Positions 24,868 to 33,761 are shown, counted from the first letter of the stretch. The stretch is DNA of 64,000 nucleotides from Actinocatenispora sp036503555 (GCA_036503555.1 DASXWQ010000045.1:1-64000), one strand, 5' to 3'. Made by a program: numbers and translations. The notes: generated from the sequence alone by a model not told the origin.

Positions 24868-26016
24868 ATGACTGCTGACAGGTTCGCCGGCATGCGTACC
24901 GCGGCCGAACCGCACATCGGGCCGACGGCCGTACCGGGGCTGGTGGCGCTGGCCGGGCGCGGCGACGACGTGAGCGTGACGGCGCTCGGCCGGCTCGCCG
25001 TGGACGGCGCACCGGTAGGCCGCGACTCGATCTTCCGCATCTCCTCGACCAGCAAGCCGCTGACCGCCGCGGCGACGCTCGCCCTCGCCGCCGAGGGCCT
25101 GTTCGCGCTGGACGAGCCGGTCGACCGGTTGCTGCCGGAGCTGGCCGACCGCCGGGTCCTCCGGCACCTCGACAGCCCGCTGGACGACACCGTCCCCGCC
25201 GTACGCCCGATCCTGGTCAGAGATCTACTGACGTTCACGAACGGGTTCGGCATGGTCGGCGAGATGTTCGCCGCGACCGACACCTGGCCCGTCGTACGCG
25301 CCGCCGACGAGCTGCGCCTCGCCACCCTTGGGCCGCCGCACCCGGAGACCAAGCCCGACCCCGACACCTGGATCGCGAACCTCGGCACCCTGCCGCTGAT
25401 GGCGCAGCCCGGCGAACGATGGATGTACAACACCGGCGCCGCCATCCTGTCCGTCCTGCTCGCCCGTGCCGCCGGCACCACGTACGGGGAGGTCCTGCGG
25501 AGCCGGCTGTTCGAGCCGCTCGGCATGCGCGACACCGACTTCTGGACCCCGCACACCGACCGGCTCGCCACCGCGTACCGGCCGGGGCCCGACGGGCTGG
25601 CCGTCCTCGACGCGCCCGACGGGATGTGGAGCCGGCAGCCGGCGTTCGAGGACGGGGCCGACGGGCTCGTGTCCACCGTCGACGACCTGCACGCGTTCGC
25701 CCGGATGCTGCTGCGCGGCGGCGCGCCGGTCCTCACCGCCGACGCCGTACGCGCCATGACCACCGACCAGCTCACCCCCGAGCAGAAGGCCCGCGGCGGG
25801 CTCGGCGCCGACTTCTTCGCCGAACAGTCCTGGGGGTACGGCGGCGGCGTCCTCGACACCGGCGCGTACGGCTGGGCCGGCGGCCTCGGCACCACCTGGA
25901 TGATCGACCCGGCGCACGACCTCGCCGTCGTCGTCCTCACCCAGCGCGAGTTCGAGTCGCCGAGCCTGCCCGGCGTACACCACGACGTCCAGGCCGCCGT
26001 CTACGCCGCCCTCTGA
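24868..26016 (+). CDS. Serine hydrolase of the beta-lactamase/class C family
   Basis: This 382-residue protein has no signal peptide and so is probably cytoplasmic. The SxxK nucleophile is STSK in RISSTSKPLT (about 55). The YxN-type motif is MYNTGAA (about 190). The KTG position is replaced by WAGGLGT (about 337), as in esterases of family VIII. It probably hydrolyses esters or small amides, not beta-lactams. The start follows AAGGAGG at ideal distance. It lies 55 bp after the carotenoid operon and could be read through from it. The convergent isochorismatase gene follows after 13 bp. Confidence 0.85.
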   Translation: MTADRFAGMRTAAEPHIGPTAVPGLVALAGRGDDVSVTALGRLAVDGAPVGRDSIFRISSTSKPLTAAATLALAAEGLFALDEPVDRLLPELADRRVLRHLDSPLDDTVPAVRPILVRDLLTFTNGFGMVGEMFAATDTWPVVRAADELRLATLGPPHPETKPDPDTWIANLGTLPLMAQPGERWMYNTGAAILSVLLARAAGTTYGEVLRSRLFEPLGMRDTDFWTPHTDRLATAYRPGPDGLAVLDAPDGMWSRQPAFEDGADGLVSTVDDLHAFARMLLRGGAPVLTADAVRAMTTDQLTPEQKARGGLGADFFAEQSWGYGGGVLDTGAYGWAGGLGTTWMIDPAHDLAVVVLTQREFESPSLPGVHHDVQAAVYAAL

Positions 26017-26029
26017 CGCCGCGCCGGCC

Positions 26030-26584
26030 TCAGGCGGGACCGACCCGCCAGCCGGCGCAGGTCGCGACCTCGAACCCCCGGCTGGGGAAGACGGCGTCCA
26101 TGAAGAAGTCGTGGATCGCCGCGTCGCCGTCGCCGCACCCGTCGCGCAGCACCGTCACCTGGTAGCCCCGGTCCGCCGCGTCGTAGCACGTCGCGGCGAC
26201 CATCGCGCTGGTGGCCACGCCGGCGACGGCGAGGCTGTCGACGCCCCGGGCGCGGAGCACCAGGTCGAGATCCGTACCGGCGAACGCGCTGGCGCGGCGC
26301 TTCAACACGACGACGTCCTCGGTGGCGACGGGAAGATCGATCTCGGTCCCGGCGGACCCTTCGTGGAAGGCGTCCCCGGCGTCGAAGAACGTCCGGAACA
26401 GCGCGTTGTCCGGCGGCAGGTCGGCCCCGTTGCCCCGGAAGCCGAAGTGCACGAACACCACGAGGACACCGGCCGCGCGGGCACGCGGAAGCAGGTCGGT
26501 GAGGGGCGGCACGACCTCCGCGGCGAACGGGTAGCCGCCCGTGATGCCACGCTGGACGTCGCCGATGATCAGTGCGGTGGTCAC
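26030..26584 (-). CDS. Isochorismatase-family cysteine hydrolase
   Basis: This is a 184-residue enzyme. The catalytic triad is visible: Asp in IIGDVQRG (about 9), Lys in VVLKRRASAF (about 98) and Cys in VAATCYDAADRG (about 133). VAGVATSAMV before the Cys is the cis-peptide region of the family. Members hydrolyse isochorismate, nicotinamide or ureidoacids. The specific substrate is not clear. GTG at 26584 starts right at the first strand. It is divergent from the AlkZ-like gene across 255 bp. Confidence 0.85.
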   Translation of the reverse strand: MTTALIIGDVQRGITGGYPFAAEVVPPLTDLLPRARAAGVLVVFVHFGFRGNGADLPPDNALFRTFFDAGDAFHEGSAGTEIDLPVATEDVVVLKRRASAFAGTDLDLVLRARGVDSLAVAGVATSAMVAATCYDAADRGYQVTVLRDGCGDGDAAIHDFFMDAVFPSRGFEVATCAGWRVGPA

Positions 26585-26839
26585 GACACACTCCCGTCCG
26601 ACAGTTCCGTTCGCCGCCCCGAGTGGGCGGCCGGCCCGGCGGTCACGCCGGGTGCGACGGCCGGCGGCGGCAGAGCCGCATCGCGGACCGCTGCCAGGAT
26701 CATAAGCAGTGCGTCGGTCCGGCGGCCGCCGGTGCCACAGCACGCGTGTCGGGCGCTTCACGACCTGCCGGCGTCGGCCGCGCCACGCCCTGACGTACCG
26801 TCGTCGTCCGGAGGCTCGGGCGGCGGGGGAGGGCGGCAC

Positions 26840-27985
26840 GTGACCGGTATGACCTGGCAGGACGTCACCGCGCGGCGGATGGCCCGGCACGCGCTCACGG
26901 CGCCGTCCACCGACCTCGGGCCGGCCGCCGTCGCCGGCGTACTGTGCGGCGCACACGCCCAGATCCTCGGCGCCGCCGAGCTGTCCGTCGCGCGCCGAGT
27001 CGCCGGGGCGACCCGCGCCGACGTACGCACCGCGCTGTGGACCGACCGCACCCTGGTCAAGACGTTCGGACCGCGCGGCACGGTCCACCTGCTGCCCACC
27101 GCCGACCTGCCGATGTGGACCGGCGCGCTGTCCGCGCTGCCGTCGGTGGCGCCGATCCACCCCGAACCGGTCCGCTTCACCGCCGACCAGGCCGAGCAGG
27201 TGATCGCCGCCATCGGCGACGCGCTCGCCGACGCCGAACTGACCGTCGACGAGCTGACCGACGCGCTCGCCGACCGGCTCGGCCCGTGGGCCGTCGAACG
27301 GACGATGTCGGCGTTCCAGGACCTGTGGCCACGCTGGCGCCAACTCACCAGCGCCGCGGCGCACCGCGGCGTGCTCTGCTTCGGCGCCGACCGCGGCCGC
27401 CGCGTCACGTACACCAACCCGCACCGCTGGCTGCCCGGCTTCCGGCCCGCCGACGGCGACACCGCCCTGCGTACCCTCGTCACCCGCTACCTGCACGCGT
27501 ACGGTCCCGCCACGCCGCAGCACTTCGCCCGCTGGCTCGGCACGCCGCCCGCGCGCGCCACCGCCCTCTTCGACGCCCTCGACCTCACGTACGTCGATCT
27601 GTGCGGCACGCCCGCCGCCGTCCTCCCCGGCGACACCGACCCGCCCCCGCCGCACCGCGGGATCCGCCTCCTGCCCTACTTCGACGCGTACGTCGTCGCT
27701 GGACAGCCGCGCGACCAGCTCTTCCCCGGCCCGGCCGCGACCCGTGCCCTCACCCCGTCCGGCCAGGCCGGCAACTATCCCGTACTGCTCGTCGACGGCG
27801 TGGTCGGCGGTGTCTGGCACCAGCGTCGTACCGGCCGGCGGCTCGCCGTCACCGTCGAACCGCTGCGCGAGCTCACCGCCGCCCGACGCCGCCAGCTCGA
27901 CGACGAGGTCGCCCTGGTCGGCCACATCCTCGACGCCACACCCACCCTCACCGTCGGCCCCGTCACCGTCGGCCCCCACGCCTGA
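26840..27985 (+). CDS. Winged-helix DNA-binding protein (AlkZ/HTH_42 family)
   Basis: This is a 381-residue protein of the HTH_42 family (PF06224). The early region LGPAAVAGVLCGAHAQILGAAELSVARR and the FGPRGTVHLLPTADLPMW block are family hallmarks. LLPYFDAYVVAGQPRDQLFP and LVDGVVGGVWHQRR form the C-terminal part. Characterised relatives include DNA glycosylases that unhook interstrand crosslinks in antibiotic producers (AlkZ with QxQ or QxD motif). Here HAQILG matches the AlkZ QxQ position only in part, so glycosylase activity is uncertain. GTG 26840 is preferred over ATG 26849 because GGAGGG precedes it at good distance. Confidence 0.8.
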   Translation: MTGMTWQDVTARRMARHALTAPSTDLGPAAVAGVLCGAHAQILGAAELSVARRVAGATRADVRTALWTDRTLVKTFGPRGTVHLLPTADLPMWTGALSALPSVAPIHPEPVRFTADQAEQVIAAIGDALADAELTVDELTDALADRLGPWAVERTMSAFQDLWPRWRQLTSAAAHRGVLCFGADRGRRVTYTNPHRWLPGFRPADGDTALRTLVTRYLHAYGPATPQHFARWLGTPPARATALFDALDLTYVDLCGTPAAVLPGDTDPPPPHRGIRLLPYFDAYVVAGQPRDQLFPGPAATRALTPSGQAGNYPVLLVDGVVGGVWHQRRTGRRLAVTVEPLRELTAARRRQLDDEVALVGHILDATPTLTVGPVTVGPHA

Positions 27986-28106
27986 CCCGGCCACGCGGGG
28001 ACGCACCGTCTCACCACCGGACGAACGGTTTGCGCGGATTCCGCCGGCTCGCAGCTGTTGCGGGGTCCGACCGCGGCCTGCGGCGGGTGTCCTCGGCGGA
28101 AAGAAG

Positions 28107-28129
28107 AATCCCTTGCAGCGCAAGGGATT
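28107..28129 (-). terminator. Intrinsic terminator of tRNA-Arg
   Basis: A perfect 10-bp stem (28107-28116 with 28120-28129) with loop AGC lies 9 bp beyond the tRNA 3' end. It is followed on the minus strand by CTTCTTTCC. This is one of the few T-rich terminators in the window. Confidence 0.8.
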
Positions 28130-28138
28130 GGTTGGTTG

Positions 28139-28211
28139 TGCCCCCGGCGCGATTCGAACGCGCGACACCCGCTTTAGGAGAGCGGTGCTCTATCCCCTGA
28201 GCTACGAGGGC
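28139..28211 (-). tRNA. tRNA-Arg(CCT)
   Basis: The 73-nt minus-strand sequence folds into a full cloverleaf. The acceptor stem is GCCCTCG/CGGGGGC. The D arm is GCTC-AGGGGATA-GAGC. The anticodon arm is CCGCT-CTCCTAA-AGCGG, so the anticodon is CCT and it reads AGG. The T arm has TTCGAAT. CCA is not encoded. It has its own terminator. Confidence 0.96.
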
Positions 28212-28315
28212 AACGACCGGCGTGCGCCGGTCGGTATGGAGTCTAGGGCACCGAGACGCCCGATGCCGGTACCGGGGCGGGGGCCCTGGTACCGGCATCG
28301 GGTGGTGCCGAGGAG

Positions 28316-29299
28316 CTAGCGCACCCGGCCGTAGCCGTTGGCGGGCATGCTGTCGACGCCGGCCTTCTGCACGGGCTCGCCGTACGTCGGGGCGTGGATC
28401 ACGGTGCCGCCGCCGATGTAGATGGCGACGTGCTCGTTGTTGTAGTAGAAGACGAGGTCGCCGGGTTGCAGGTCGTCGCGGCTGATCCGGGCCGTCTCGT
28501 TCCACTGCGAGTACGTGCTGTGGGACAGCGAGTGCCCGGCGTTGGCCCAGGACGCCATGGTCAGCCCGGAGCAGTCGTACGCGCCGGGGCCGGCGGCGTT
28601 CATCTGGTACGGCTTGCCGAGCTGGTTCCAGGCGAAGTCGACGGCCTGGCCGGCGGTGCCGGGGATGTTCGGCGGCGGGCCGTAGTCGACGTTCTGCCCG
28701 TAGTTGTCGGGTGAGCCGTACGCCTGGGTGCGGAGGTCACGCAGCTTCTGGACGTCGCCGTCGAGCTTCTTCTTCTTGGCGGCGAGGTCCTTCTTCTGCT
28801 TGTTCTCCTTGTCGACCGTGGCGGTCAGCGCGTTCTTCTGCTTGTCCAGGTCGGCCTTGGCCTTGACGAGGCTGGCGATCTGCTGGTTCTGGTTGTGCGC
28901 GATCTGGTCGAGCATGGCCAGCGAGTCGAGCAGGTTGCTGGCGGAGCCGTTGCTCAGGATCGAGTTGACGGCGTTGGCCGTGCCGCCGCGGTACGCCGCG
29001 GACGCGATCGACCCGACCTGCTTCTGCGCCCGGTCGACCTTGACCTCCAGCGGCTTCAGCTTCTTCTGCAGGTCGGCGATCTTCTTGTTGTTCTTCTTCA
29101 GGTCGACCATGACCCGGTTGTACTGCTCGACGGCCTTGTTGAACTGGTTGGACTTGTCCTGGATCTGCTTGTCCAGCTCGGCCTGGGAGGGGGTGGCGTG
29201 CGCGGGTGTGCCGAACGACACGAGGGCCACCGTCGAGACGGCGGCGAGCAGCGCGAGTGCGAAGACCCGGAACGGTCTCGCGGTGCGGGTGGTGGACAC
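28316..29299 (-). CDS. Secreted NlpC/P60 peptidoglycan endopeptidase with coiled coil (RipA-like)
   Basis: This 327-residue secreted protein has a signal peptide at about 1-35 (GTPAHA). A Lys/Gln/Leu-rich coiled coil follows at about 40-190. The NlpC/P60 domain spans about 215-327. Its catalytic Cys is in YDCSGLTMAS, the His in NEHVAIYIGGG and the third polar residue is the His in IHAP. The enzyme cleaves peptide stems in peptidoglycan during growth or cell separation. The coiled coil probably keeps it inactive or ties it to partners such as FtsEX (inference). The GTG start follows AAGGAG. The gene is headed by a c-di-AMP riboswitch. Confidence 0.93.
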   Translation of the reverse strand: MSTTRTARPFRVFALALLAAVSTVALVSFGTPAHATPSQAELDKQIQDKSNQFNKAVEQYNRVMVDLKKNNKKIADLQKKLKPLEVKVDRAQKQVGSIASAAYRGGTANAVNSILSNGSASNLLDSLAMLDQIAHNQNQQIASLVKAKADLDKQKNALTATVDKENKQKKDLAAKKKKLDGDVQKLRDLRTQAYGSPDNYGQNVDYGPPPNIPGTAGQAVDFAWNQLGKPYQMNAAGPGAYDCSGLTMASWANAGHSLSHSTYSQWNETARISRDDLQPGDLVFYYNNEHVAIYIGGGTVIHAPTYGEPVQKAGVDSMPANGYGRVR

Positions 29300-29323
29300 C
29301 GGTGGCCGGCTCCTTCTTCCTCA

Positions 29324-29460
29324 ACCGCCTGTTGGGTTAGCTGACGGGTTCGGGCGGGAAGAAGTTTCGCCCTACCGCGGCCCGGGGGTCGGGCAGCGGA
29401 TTCACCCCGTGAATGTGGGTCCCCAGCTCGCCGCGGTACGCGCGACGATTCGGCGGTGTC
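29324..29460 (-). ncRNA. c-di-AMP riboswitch (ydaO-yuaA type)
   Basis: On the minus strand the 5' ACCGCC (29452-29457) pairs with GGCGGT (29324-29329) as P1. Between them are the conserved blocks GCTGGGGACCCAC, GGGGTGAATCCGC, GGTAGGGCGAAAC and GAACCCGTCAGCTAACC, in the order of ydaO riboswitches. The element ends only about 10 nt before the AAGGAG site of the NlpC/P60 gene. In actinobacteria this class sits in front of cell-wall hydrolases (rpf, NlpC/P60) and switches them off when c-di-AMP is high. The tight spacing suggests control of translation or of a terminator overlapping the ribosome-binding site. Confidence 0.88.
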
Positions 29461-29618
29461 GTCCGGTGCCACCCACGGGCGGATAGCAGACATCCGGGCA
29501 GACGGTGAGTCACCTTAGAGATGACGGTCAGTCGGTGGCAAGTCGGTCCCCTCCGATCGGTACCGAATCGTCGAGGACCATATCGCTTCGCTCACGTCGG
29601 ATTGCGGTTGGTGAAAAG

Positions 29619-29640
29619 ATACCCTGGGGGGGTAGGGTAC
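29619..29640 (+). promoter_or_regulatory. CsoR operator
   Basis: TACCC (29620-29624) and GGGTA (29635-29639) flank the G tract TGGGGGGGTA. This is the GTA-C-tract/G-tract-TAC pattern bound by copper-free CsoR tetramers. It lies 30 bp before the csoR start and so overlaps the expected promoter. Confidence 0.75.
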
Positions 29641-29668
29641 CTAGAGGGATGTCGAGGAGGCGGTGACG

Positions 29669-29956
29669 ATGGCCGAATACTGGTACAGCGAGGACAAAAA
29701 GGCCCTGTTGGCGCGTCTGCGCCGGATCGAGGGACAGGTGCGCGGCGTCGCGCGGATGGTCGACGAGGACGAGTACTGCATCGACATCCTGACCCAGATC
29801 TCCGCCGCGACCCGCGCGTTGCAGGGCGTGGCGCTCGGCCTGCTCGACGGGCACCTGTCGCATTGTGTAGCCGAAGCGACTGCGAAGGGTGGCGAGGAGG
29901 CCGACGCCAAGGTCAAGGAGGCCTCGGCCGCCATCGCCCGCCTCGTCCGTTCCTGA
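29669..29956 (+). CDS. csoR: Copper-sensing transcriptional repressor CsoR
   Basis: This 95-residue all-helical repressor blocks the copper operon until Cu(I) binds. The Cys-His-Cys copper site is present: Cys in DEYCIDIL (about 35), and His plus Cys in GHLSHCV (about 60 and 64). RLRRIEGQVRGVARMV is the DNA-facing first helix. ATG at 29669 is chosen because GAGGAGG lies 8 nt upstream; a GTG at 29663 is too close to it. It is the first gene of csoR-copZ-copA and is autoregulated through the operator upstream. Confidence 0.95.
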   Translation: MAEYWYSEDKKALLARLRRIEGQVRGVARMVDEDEYCIDILTQISAATRALQGVALGLLDGHLSHCVAEATAKGGEEADAKVKEASAAIARLVRS

Positions 29957-29957
29957 C

Positions 29958-29983
29958 GCGACTCCGACCAGCGACTCCGACCA
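29958..29983 (+). repeat. Perfect 13-bp tandem duplication
   Basis: GCGACTCCGACCA occurs twice back to back (29958-29970 and 29971-29983) between csoR and copZ. It looks like a recent replication slippage and only lengthens the spacer. Confidence 0.8.
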
Positions 29984-29999
29984 GAGGAAGGCACCTGAC

Positions 30000-30203
30000 A
30001 TGGCAACCCAGACGTACACCGTGACCGGCATGACCTGCGGACACTGCGCCAGCTCGGTACGGACGGAGATCGGCGCCCTCGACGGCGTCCGGGACGTACG
30101 CGTCGACGTCGGGTCGGGGCGCGTCGAGGTCGACGCCGACCAGCCGCTCACCACCGAGGTGGTACGCGCGGCGGTCGACGAGGCCGGTTACCAGCTCGCG
30201 TGA
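30000..30203 (+). CDS. copZ: Copper chaperone CopZ (heavy-metal-associated domain)
   Basis: This 67-residue single HMA domain carries Cu(I) to the ATPase. The metal motif is GMTCGHC at 10-16, followed by the usual VxxEIGALDGVRDVRVD fold. AGGAAG lies upstream. The stop codon overlaps the copA start region (GTGATG), so the two are co-translated. Confidence 0.95.
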   Translation: MATQTYTVTGMTCGHCASSVRTEIGALDGVRDVRVDVGSGRVEVDADQPLTTEVVRAAVDEAGYQLA

Positions 30204-32452
30204 TGTCCGGAGGACCGGAGGTGTCCACAGTGGAGAGTGTCGAGCTGCGGATCGGCGGGATGACCTGCGCGTCCTGCGCGGCCCGGGTCGAACGGAAACT
30301 CAACAAGCTGCCCGGCGTCAGCGCGAGCGTGAACTTCGCCACCGAGACCGCGCGCGTCGCGTACCCGGCGGAGCTGTCGGTCGGCGACCTGGTCGGCACC
30401 GTCGAGGCCACCGGATACTCGGCGCGGCCGCCGGAGCCGCCCGCGCGGGAGGAGGCGGCGCCGGACGACGAGGACCGGCCGCTGCGTACCCGGCTGATCG
30501 CGTCGGCGGTGCTCACTGCGCCGGTGCTGGTGCTGGCGATGGTGCCGCCGCTGCAGTTCAACCACTGGCAGTGGCTGGCGCTGACGCTCGCGTCGCCGGT
30601 CGTCACGTGGGGCGCGTGGCCGTTCCACCGCGCCGCGCTGACGAACCTGCGGCACGGCGCGGCGACGATGGACACCCTGGTCTCGCTCGGCGCCGTCGTG
30701 TCGTACCTGTGGAGCCTGTGGGCGTTGTTCTTCACCGACGCGGGCGGCGAGCGGATGCGGATGGACTTCGCGCTGCTGGCCGGCGGTGAGCGCGGGCCGC
30801 AGCTCTACCTGGAGGTCGGCGCGGCGCTGACCACGTTCCTGCTCGCCGGCCGGTACGTGGAGGCCCGGGCGAAGCGGCGCGCCGGCTCGGCGCTGCGCGC
30901 GCTGCTGTCGATGGGCGCCAAGGACGTCACCGTGGTCGAGGACGGCCGCGAGCGCACCGTGCCGATCGACCGGCTCGGCGTCGGCGACACCTTCGTCGTA
31001 CGGCCGGGGGAGAAGGTCGCGACCGACGGCACGGTGCTGTCCGGGACCAGCGCGGTCGACGCGTCGATGCTGACGGGGGAGTCGGTACCGGTCGAGGTCG
31101 GGCCGGGCGACGACGTGGTCGGCGCGACGGTGAACGCCGGCGGCCGGCTCGTCGTACGGGCCACCCGGGTCGGCGCCGACACGCAACTCGCGCAGCTCGC
31201 CCGGCTCGTCACCGAGGCGCAGAACGGCAAGGCCCGCGTACAGCGGCTCGCGGACCGGATCGCCGCGGTGTTCGTGCCGGCGGTGCTGGTCGTGGCGCTC
31301 GGCACGTTCGTGGCCTGGCTGCTGCTCGGATACGGCGCGGCCGCGGCGGTCACCGCCGGCGTGGCGGTCCTGATCGTCGCGTGCCCGTGCGCGCTGGGCC
31401 TGGCCACGCCGACCGCGCTGCTGGTCGGTACGGGGCGCGGCGCGCAGCTCGGCATCGTCATCAAGGGCCCCGAGGTGCTGGAGTCGACCCGCCGGATCGA
31501 CACCGTCGTCCTGGACAAGACCGGCACCGTCACGACCGGCCGGATGACCCACGTCGGTACGGTCGCCGGCGCGGGGGAGTCCACCGACGACGTCCTCCGG
31601 TACGCGGGGGCGGTCGAGCACGCCAGCGAACACCCCATCGCCCGGGCGCTCGCCTCCGCCGCGAGCGACGTCGCGGAGCTGCCGCCGGTCGACGAGTTCG
31701 CCGCGGTCGCCGGGTTCGGCGCGACGGGCACGGTGCACGGCCGGCGCGTCGTGGTCGGCCGCGAGGCACTGCTGGAGCGGTACGACATGGCCGTGCCGGA
31801 GGACCTCGCCGGCGCCGTCAAGCAGGCCGGTACGACCGGCGCCACCGCGGTGCTCGTCGGCTGGGACGGCGCGGCACGCGGCGTACTCGTGGTGTCGGAC
31901 CGGGTCGCGGACGGCGCGGCCGAGGCGGTGGCGGCGCTGCGCGGGCTGGGCCTGCGGCCGGTGCTGCTGACCGGCGACCACGCCGCCGCGGCCGAGACCG
32001 TCGCGGCCCGGGTCGGCATCAGCGAGGTGCACGCCGACGTGACCCCGGCCGGCAAGGTCGACGTGGTCGCCGAGCTGCAACGGCAGGGCCGGGTCGTCGC
32101 GATGGTCGGCGACGGCGTGAACGACGCCGCCGCGCTGGCCCGGGCCGATCTCGGCATCGCCATGGGTACCGGCACCGACGTGGCGATCGAGGCCAGCGAC
32201 CTGACCCTGGTACGCGGGGACCTGCGTGCCGCGGTCGACGCGATCCGGCTGTCCCGCCGTACGCTGCGCACGATCCGGGGCAACCTGTTCTGGGCGTTCG
32301 CGTACAACGTGGCGGCGATCCCGCTGGCCGCGCTGGGGCTGGTCACGCCGGTGCTTGCGGCCGCGGCGATGGCGTTCTCCAGCGTCTTCGTGGTGTCGAA
32401 CAGCCTGCGCCTGTTCGGTTTCCGCGCGCAGGAGCCGGCGCCGCGGCGATGA
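30203..32452 (+). CDS. copA: Copper-exporting P1B-type ATPase CopA
   Basis: This roughly 749-residue membrane pump exports Cu(I) using ATP. One N-terminal HMA domain has GMTCASC near residue 20. Eight membrane helices follow from about 95. The actuator TGES lies in SMLTGESVPVE, the transport motif is ACPCALGLATP, the phosphorylated Asp is in LDKTGTVTTG, and the HP motif is EHPIARAL. The hinge is MVGDGVNDAAAL. The last membrane part has FAYNVAAIPLA and MAFSSVFVVSNSLRL, typical of Cu+ pumps. ATG 30203 overlaps the copZ stop. GTG 30221, 8 nt after GGAGG, is an equally good start. Confidence 0.95.
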   Translation: MSGGPEVSTVESVELRIGGMTCASCAARVERKLNKLPGVSASVNFATETARVAYPAELSVGDLVGTVEATGYSARPPEPPAREEAAPDDEDRPLRTRLIASAVLTAPVLVLAMVPPLQFNHWQWLALTLASPVVTWGAWPFHRAALTNLRHGAATMDTLVSLGAVVSYLWSLWALFFTDAGGERMRMDFALLAGGERGPQLYLEVGAALTTFLLAGRYVEARAKRRAGSALRALLSMGAKDVTVVEDGRERTVPIDRLGVGDTFVVRPGEKVATDGTVLSGTSAVDASMLTGESVPVEVGPGDDVVGATVNAGGRLVVRATRVGADTQLAQLARLVTEAQNGKARVQRLADRIAAVFVPAVLVVALGTFVAWLLLGYGAAAAVTAGVAVLIVACPCALGLATPTALLVGTGRGAQLGIVIKGPEVLESTRRIDTVVLDKTGTVTTGRMTHVGTVAGAGESTDDVLRYAGAVEHASEHPIARALASAASDVAELPPVDEFAAVAGFGATGTVHGRRVVVGREALLERYDMAVPEDLAGAVKQAGTTGATAVLVGWDGAARGVLVVSDRVADGAAEAVAALRGLGLRPVLLTGDHAAAAETVAARVGISEVHADVTPAGKVDVVAELQRQGRVVAMVGDGVNDAAALARADLGIAMGTGTDVAIEASDLTLVRGDLRAAVDAIRLSRRTLRTIRGNLFWAFAYNVAAIPLAALGLVTPVLAAAAMAFSSVFVVSNSLRLFGFRAQEPAPRR

Positions 32453-32506
32453 CGTCGGGCCCGCCGCCGCGGCGCCATCCCACCGGGTACGGCGCGTGGC
32501 GGCGGG

Positions 32507-33667
32507 TCAGTCGTGTGGCAGGCGGTCGGTGAGCAGGCGGGCCAGGGCCGGGTCGACTGGCCAGGTGTCCACCAGGGCGCGGTAGTCGGCGAGGGCGGCG
32601 GACCGCTCGGCCGCCCCGGCACCGCGCCGGGCGCGCAGCAGCAGGTTGCGCGGGGTGTGCTTCGAGTCGACGAACTCGACCACGTCGACCGACCAGCCGA
32701 GCGACCGCAGCAGCTCCGCCCGCACCGTGTCGGTCAGCACGTCGGCGAACCGCTCCCGCAGGATCCCGTTGCGTACCAAGGGGTTTCGGCTGCCGCGGAG
32801 CTGGGCGGCCAGCTCGTGGTGGCAGCACGGGGCGGCCAGCACGTAGGGCGCGTCCCACCGCACGGCGCGGGCGAGGGCGTCGTCGGTGGCGGTGTCGCAG
32901 GCGTGCAGCGCGAGCACCACGTCGGCCGCCTCGACCGGCGCGTCGGTGATCGTGCCGGCGACGAACGACACCCGGTCGTCCCAGCCGAGCCGCGCGGCCA
33001 GCGCCGTGTTCCGGTCCCGCTGGTCGGCCCGTACGTCGACGCCGACGAGCCGCACGTCGGCGCCGCGCCGCGCGGTCAGCCACCGGTACGCGGCGAACGT
33101 CAGGTACGCGTTGCCGCAGCCCAGGTCGACGACCCGGAGCGGCCGGGGCAGCTCGGCGGGCAGCGTCGCGTCGAGGGCGCGCAGGAACGCGTCGACCTGC
33201 CGGCGTTTCGCCGCGGTGCCGCCGATCGTCGCGTACAGCTCGTCGTCGGGTGGCAGCAGGTACGCCTTGGCCCGGTCGTGCCCGGTGTCGGCCGCCTCGC
33301 CCGTACCGGCGGAGCGGTGCACCTGTGCCTCGCCGCGCTTCGTCACCCGTACCTGCACGGTCTGCTCGGTGCCGGTGACGTGCCAGTTCCCGTACGGCTC
33401 GGCGAGCAGCGCGTCGACCGTGGCCAGCGCCTCGGCGCCCCACGCCACGTTGCGCGTCGTCGGCCGCCCGCCGCCGCGGGGCTTCGCCTCGTGCTCGGTG
33501 ATCTGGAGCCGGGGGCCGGCGGAGATCTCCACCGGGCGCAGCTCGACCCGCGGCACGGCCGGCGTCTCCCCGCGTCGGCGCCCCCCGGCCACCGCCCGTA
33601 CGAGACGGTCGGGGTCGGTCAGCAGGGTGCGCAGGTCGGCGAGCGCGGCGGCGAGTGGTTCGGGCAC
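32507..33667 (-). CDS. Class I SAM-dependent methyltransferase (Methyltransf_32-like)
   Basis: This is a 386-residue cytoplasmic protein. The N-terminal 170 residues are a family-specific domain (RLQITEHEAKPRGGGRP). The Rossmann methyltransferase part begins at VVDLGCGNAYLTFAA (about 212), with VGVDVRADQR as the acidic loop and ALHACDTATDDAL plus APCCHHELA as the family-specific motifs. Relatives act on RNA or are uncharacterised. The GTG start at 33667 has a weak ribosome-binding site. It is divergent from the broken small gene and convergent with copA. Confidence 0.82.
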   Translation of the reverse strand: MPEPLAAALADLRTLLTDPDRLVRAVAGGRRRGETPAVPRVELRPVEISAGPRLQITEHEAKPRGGGRPTTRNVAWGAEALATVDALLAEPYGNWHVTGTEQTVQVRVTKRGEAQVHRSAGTGEAADTGHDRAKAYLLPPDDELYATIGGTAAKRRQVDAFLRALDATLPAELPRPLRVVDLGCGNAYLTFAAYRWLTARRGADVRLVGVDVRADQRDRNTALAARLGWDDRVSFVAGTITDAPVEAADVVLALHACDTATDDALARAVRWDAPYVLAAPCCHHELAAQLRGSRNPLVRNGILRERFADVLTDTVRAELLRSLGWSVDVVEFVDSKHTPRNLLLRARRGAGAAERSAALADYRALVDTWPVDPALARLLTDRLPHD

Positions 33668-33761
33668 CTCACCAGCGTACGAGCCGGTCAGGGCCGGGCA
33701 CACGCTGGTGCAACACGGGCAAACCGTGCAAGCATCGCCGTTCTGTGGGGAGGAGCGGTGC

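Noticed and set aside
24868..26016. Beta-lactamase resistance gene
   Set aside because: There is no signal peptide, and the KTG motif is replaced by WAGG, as in cytoplasmic esterases.
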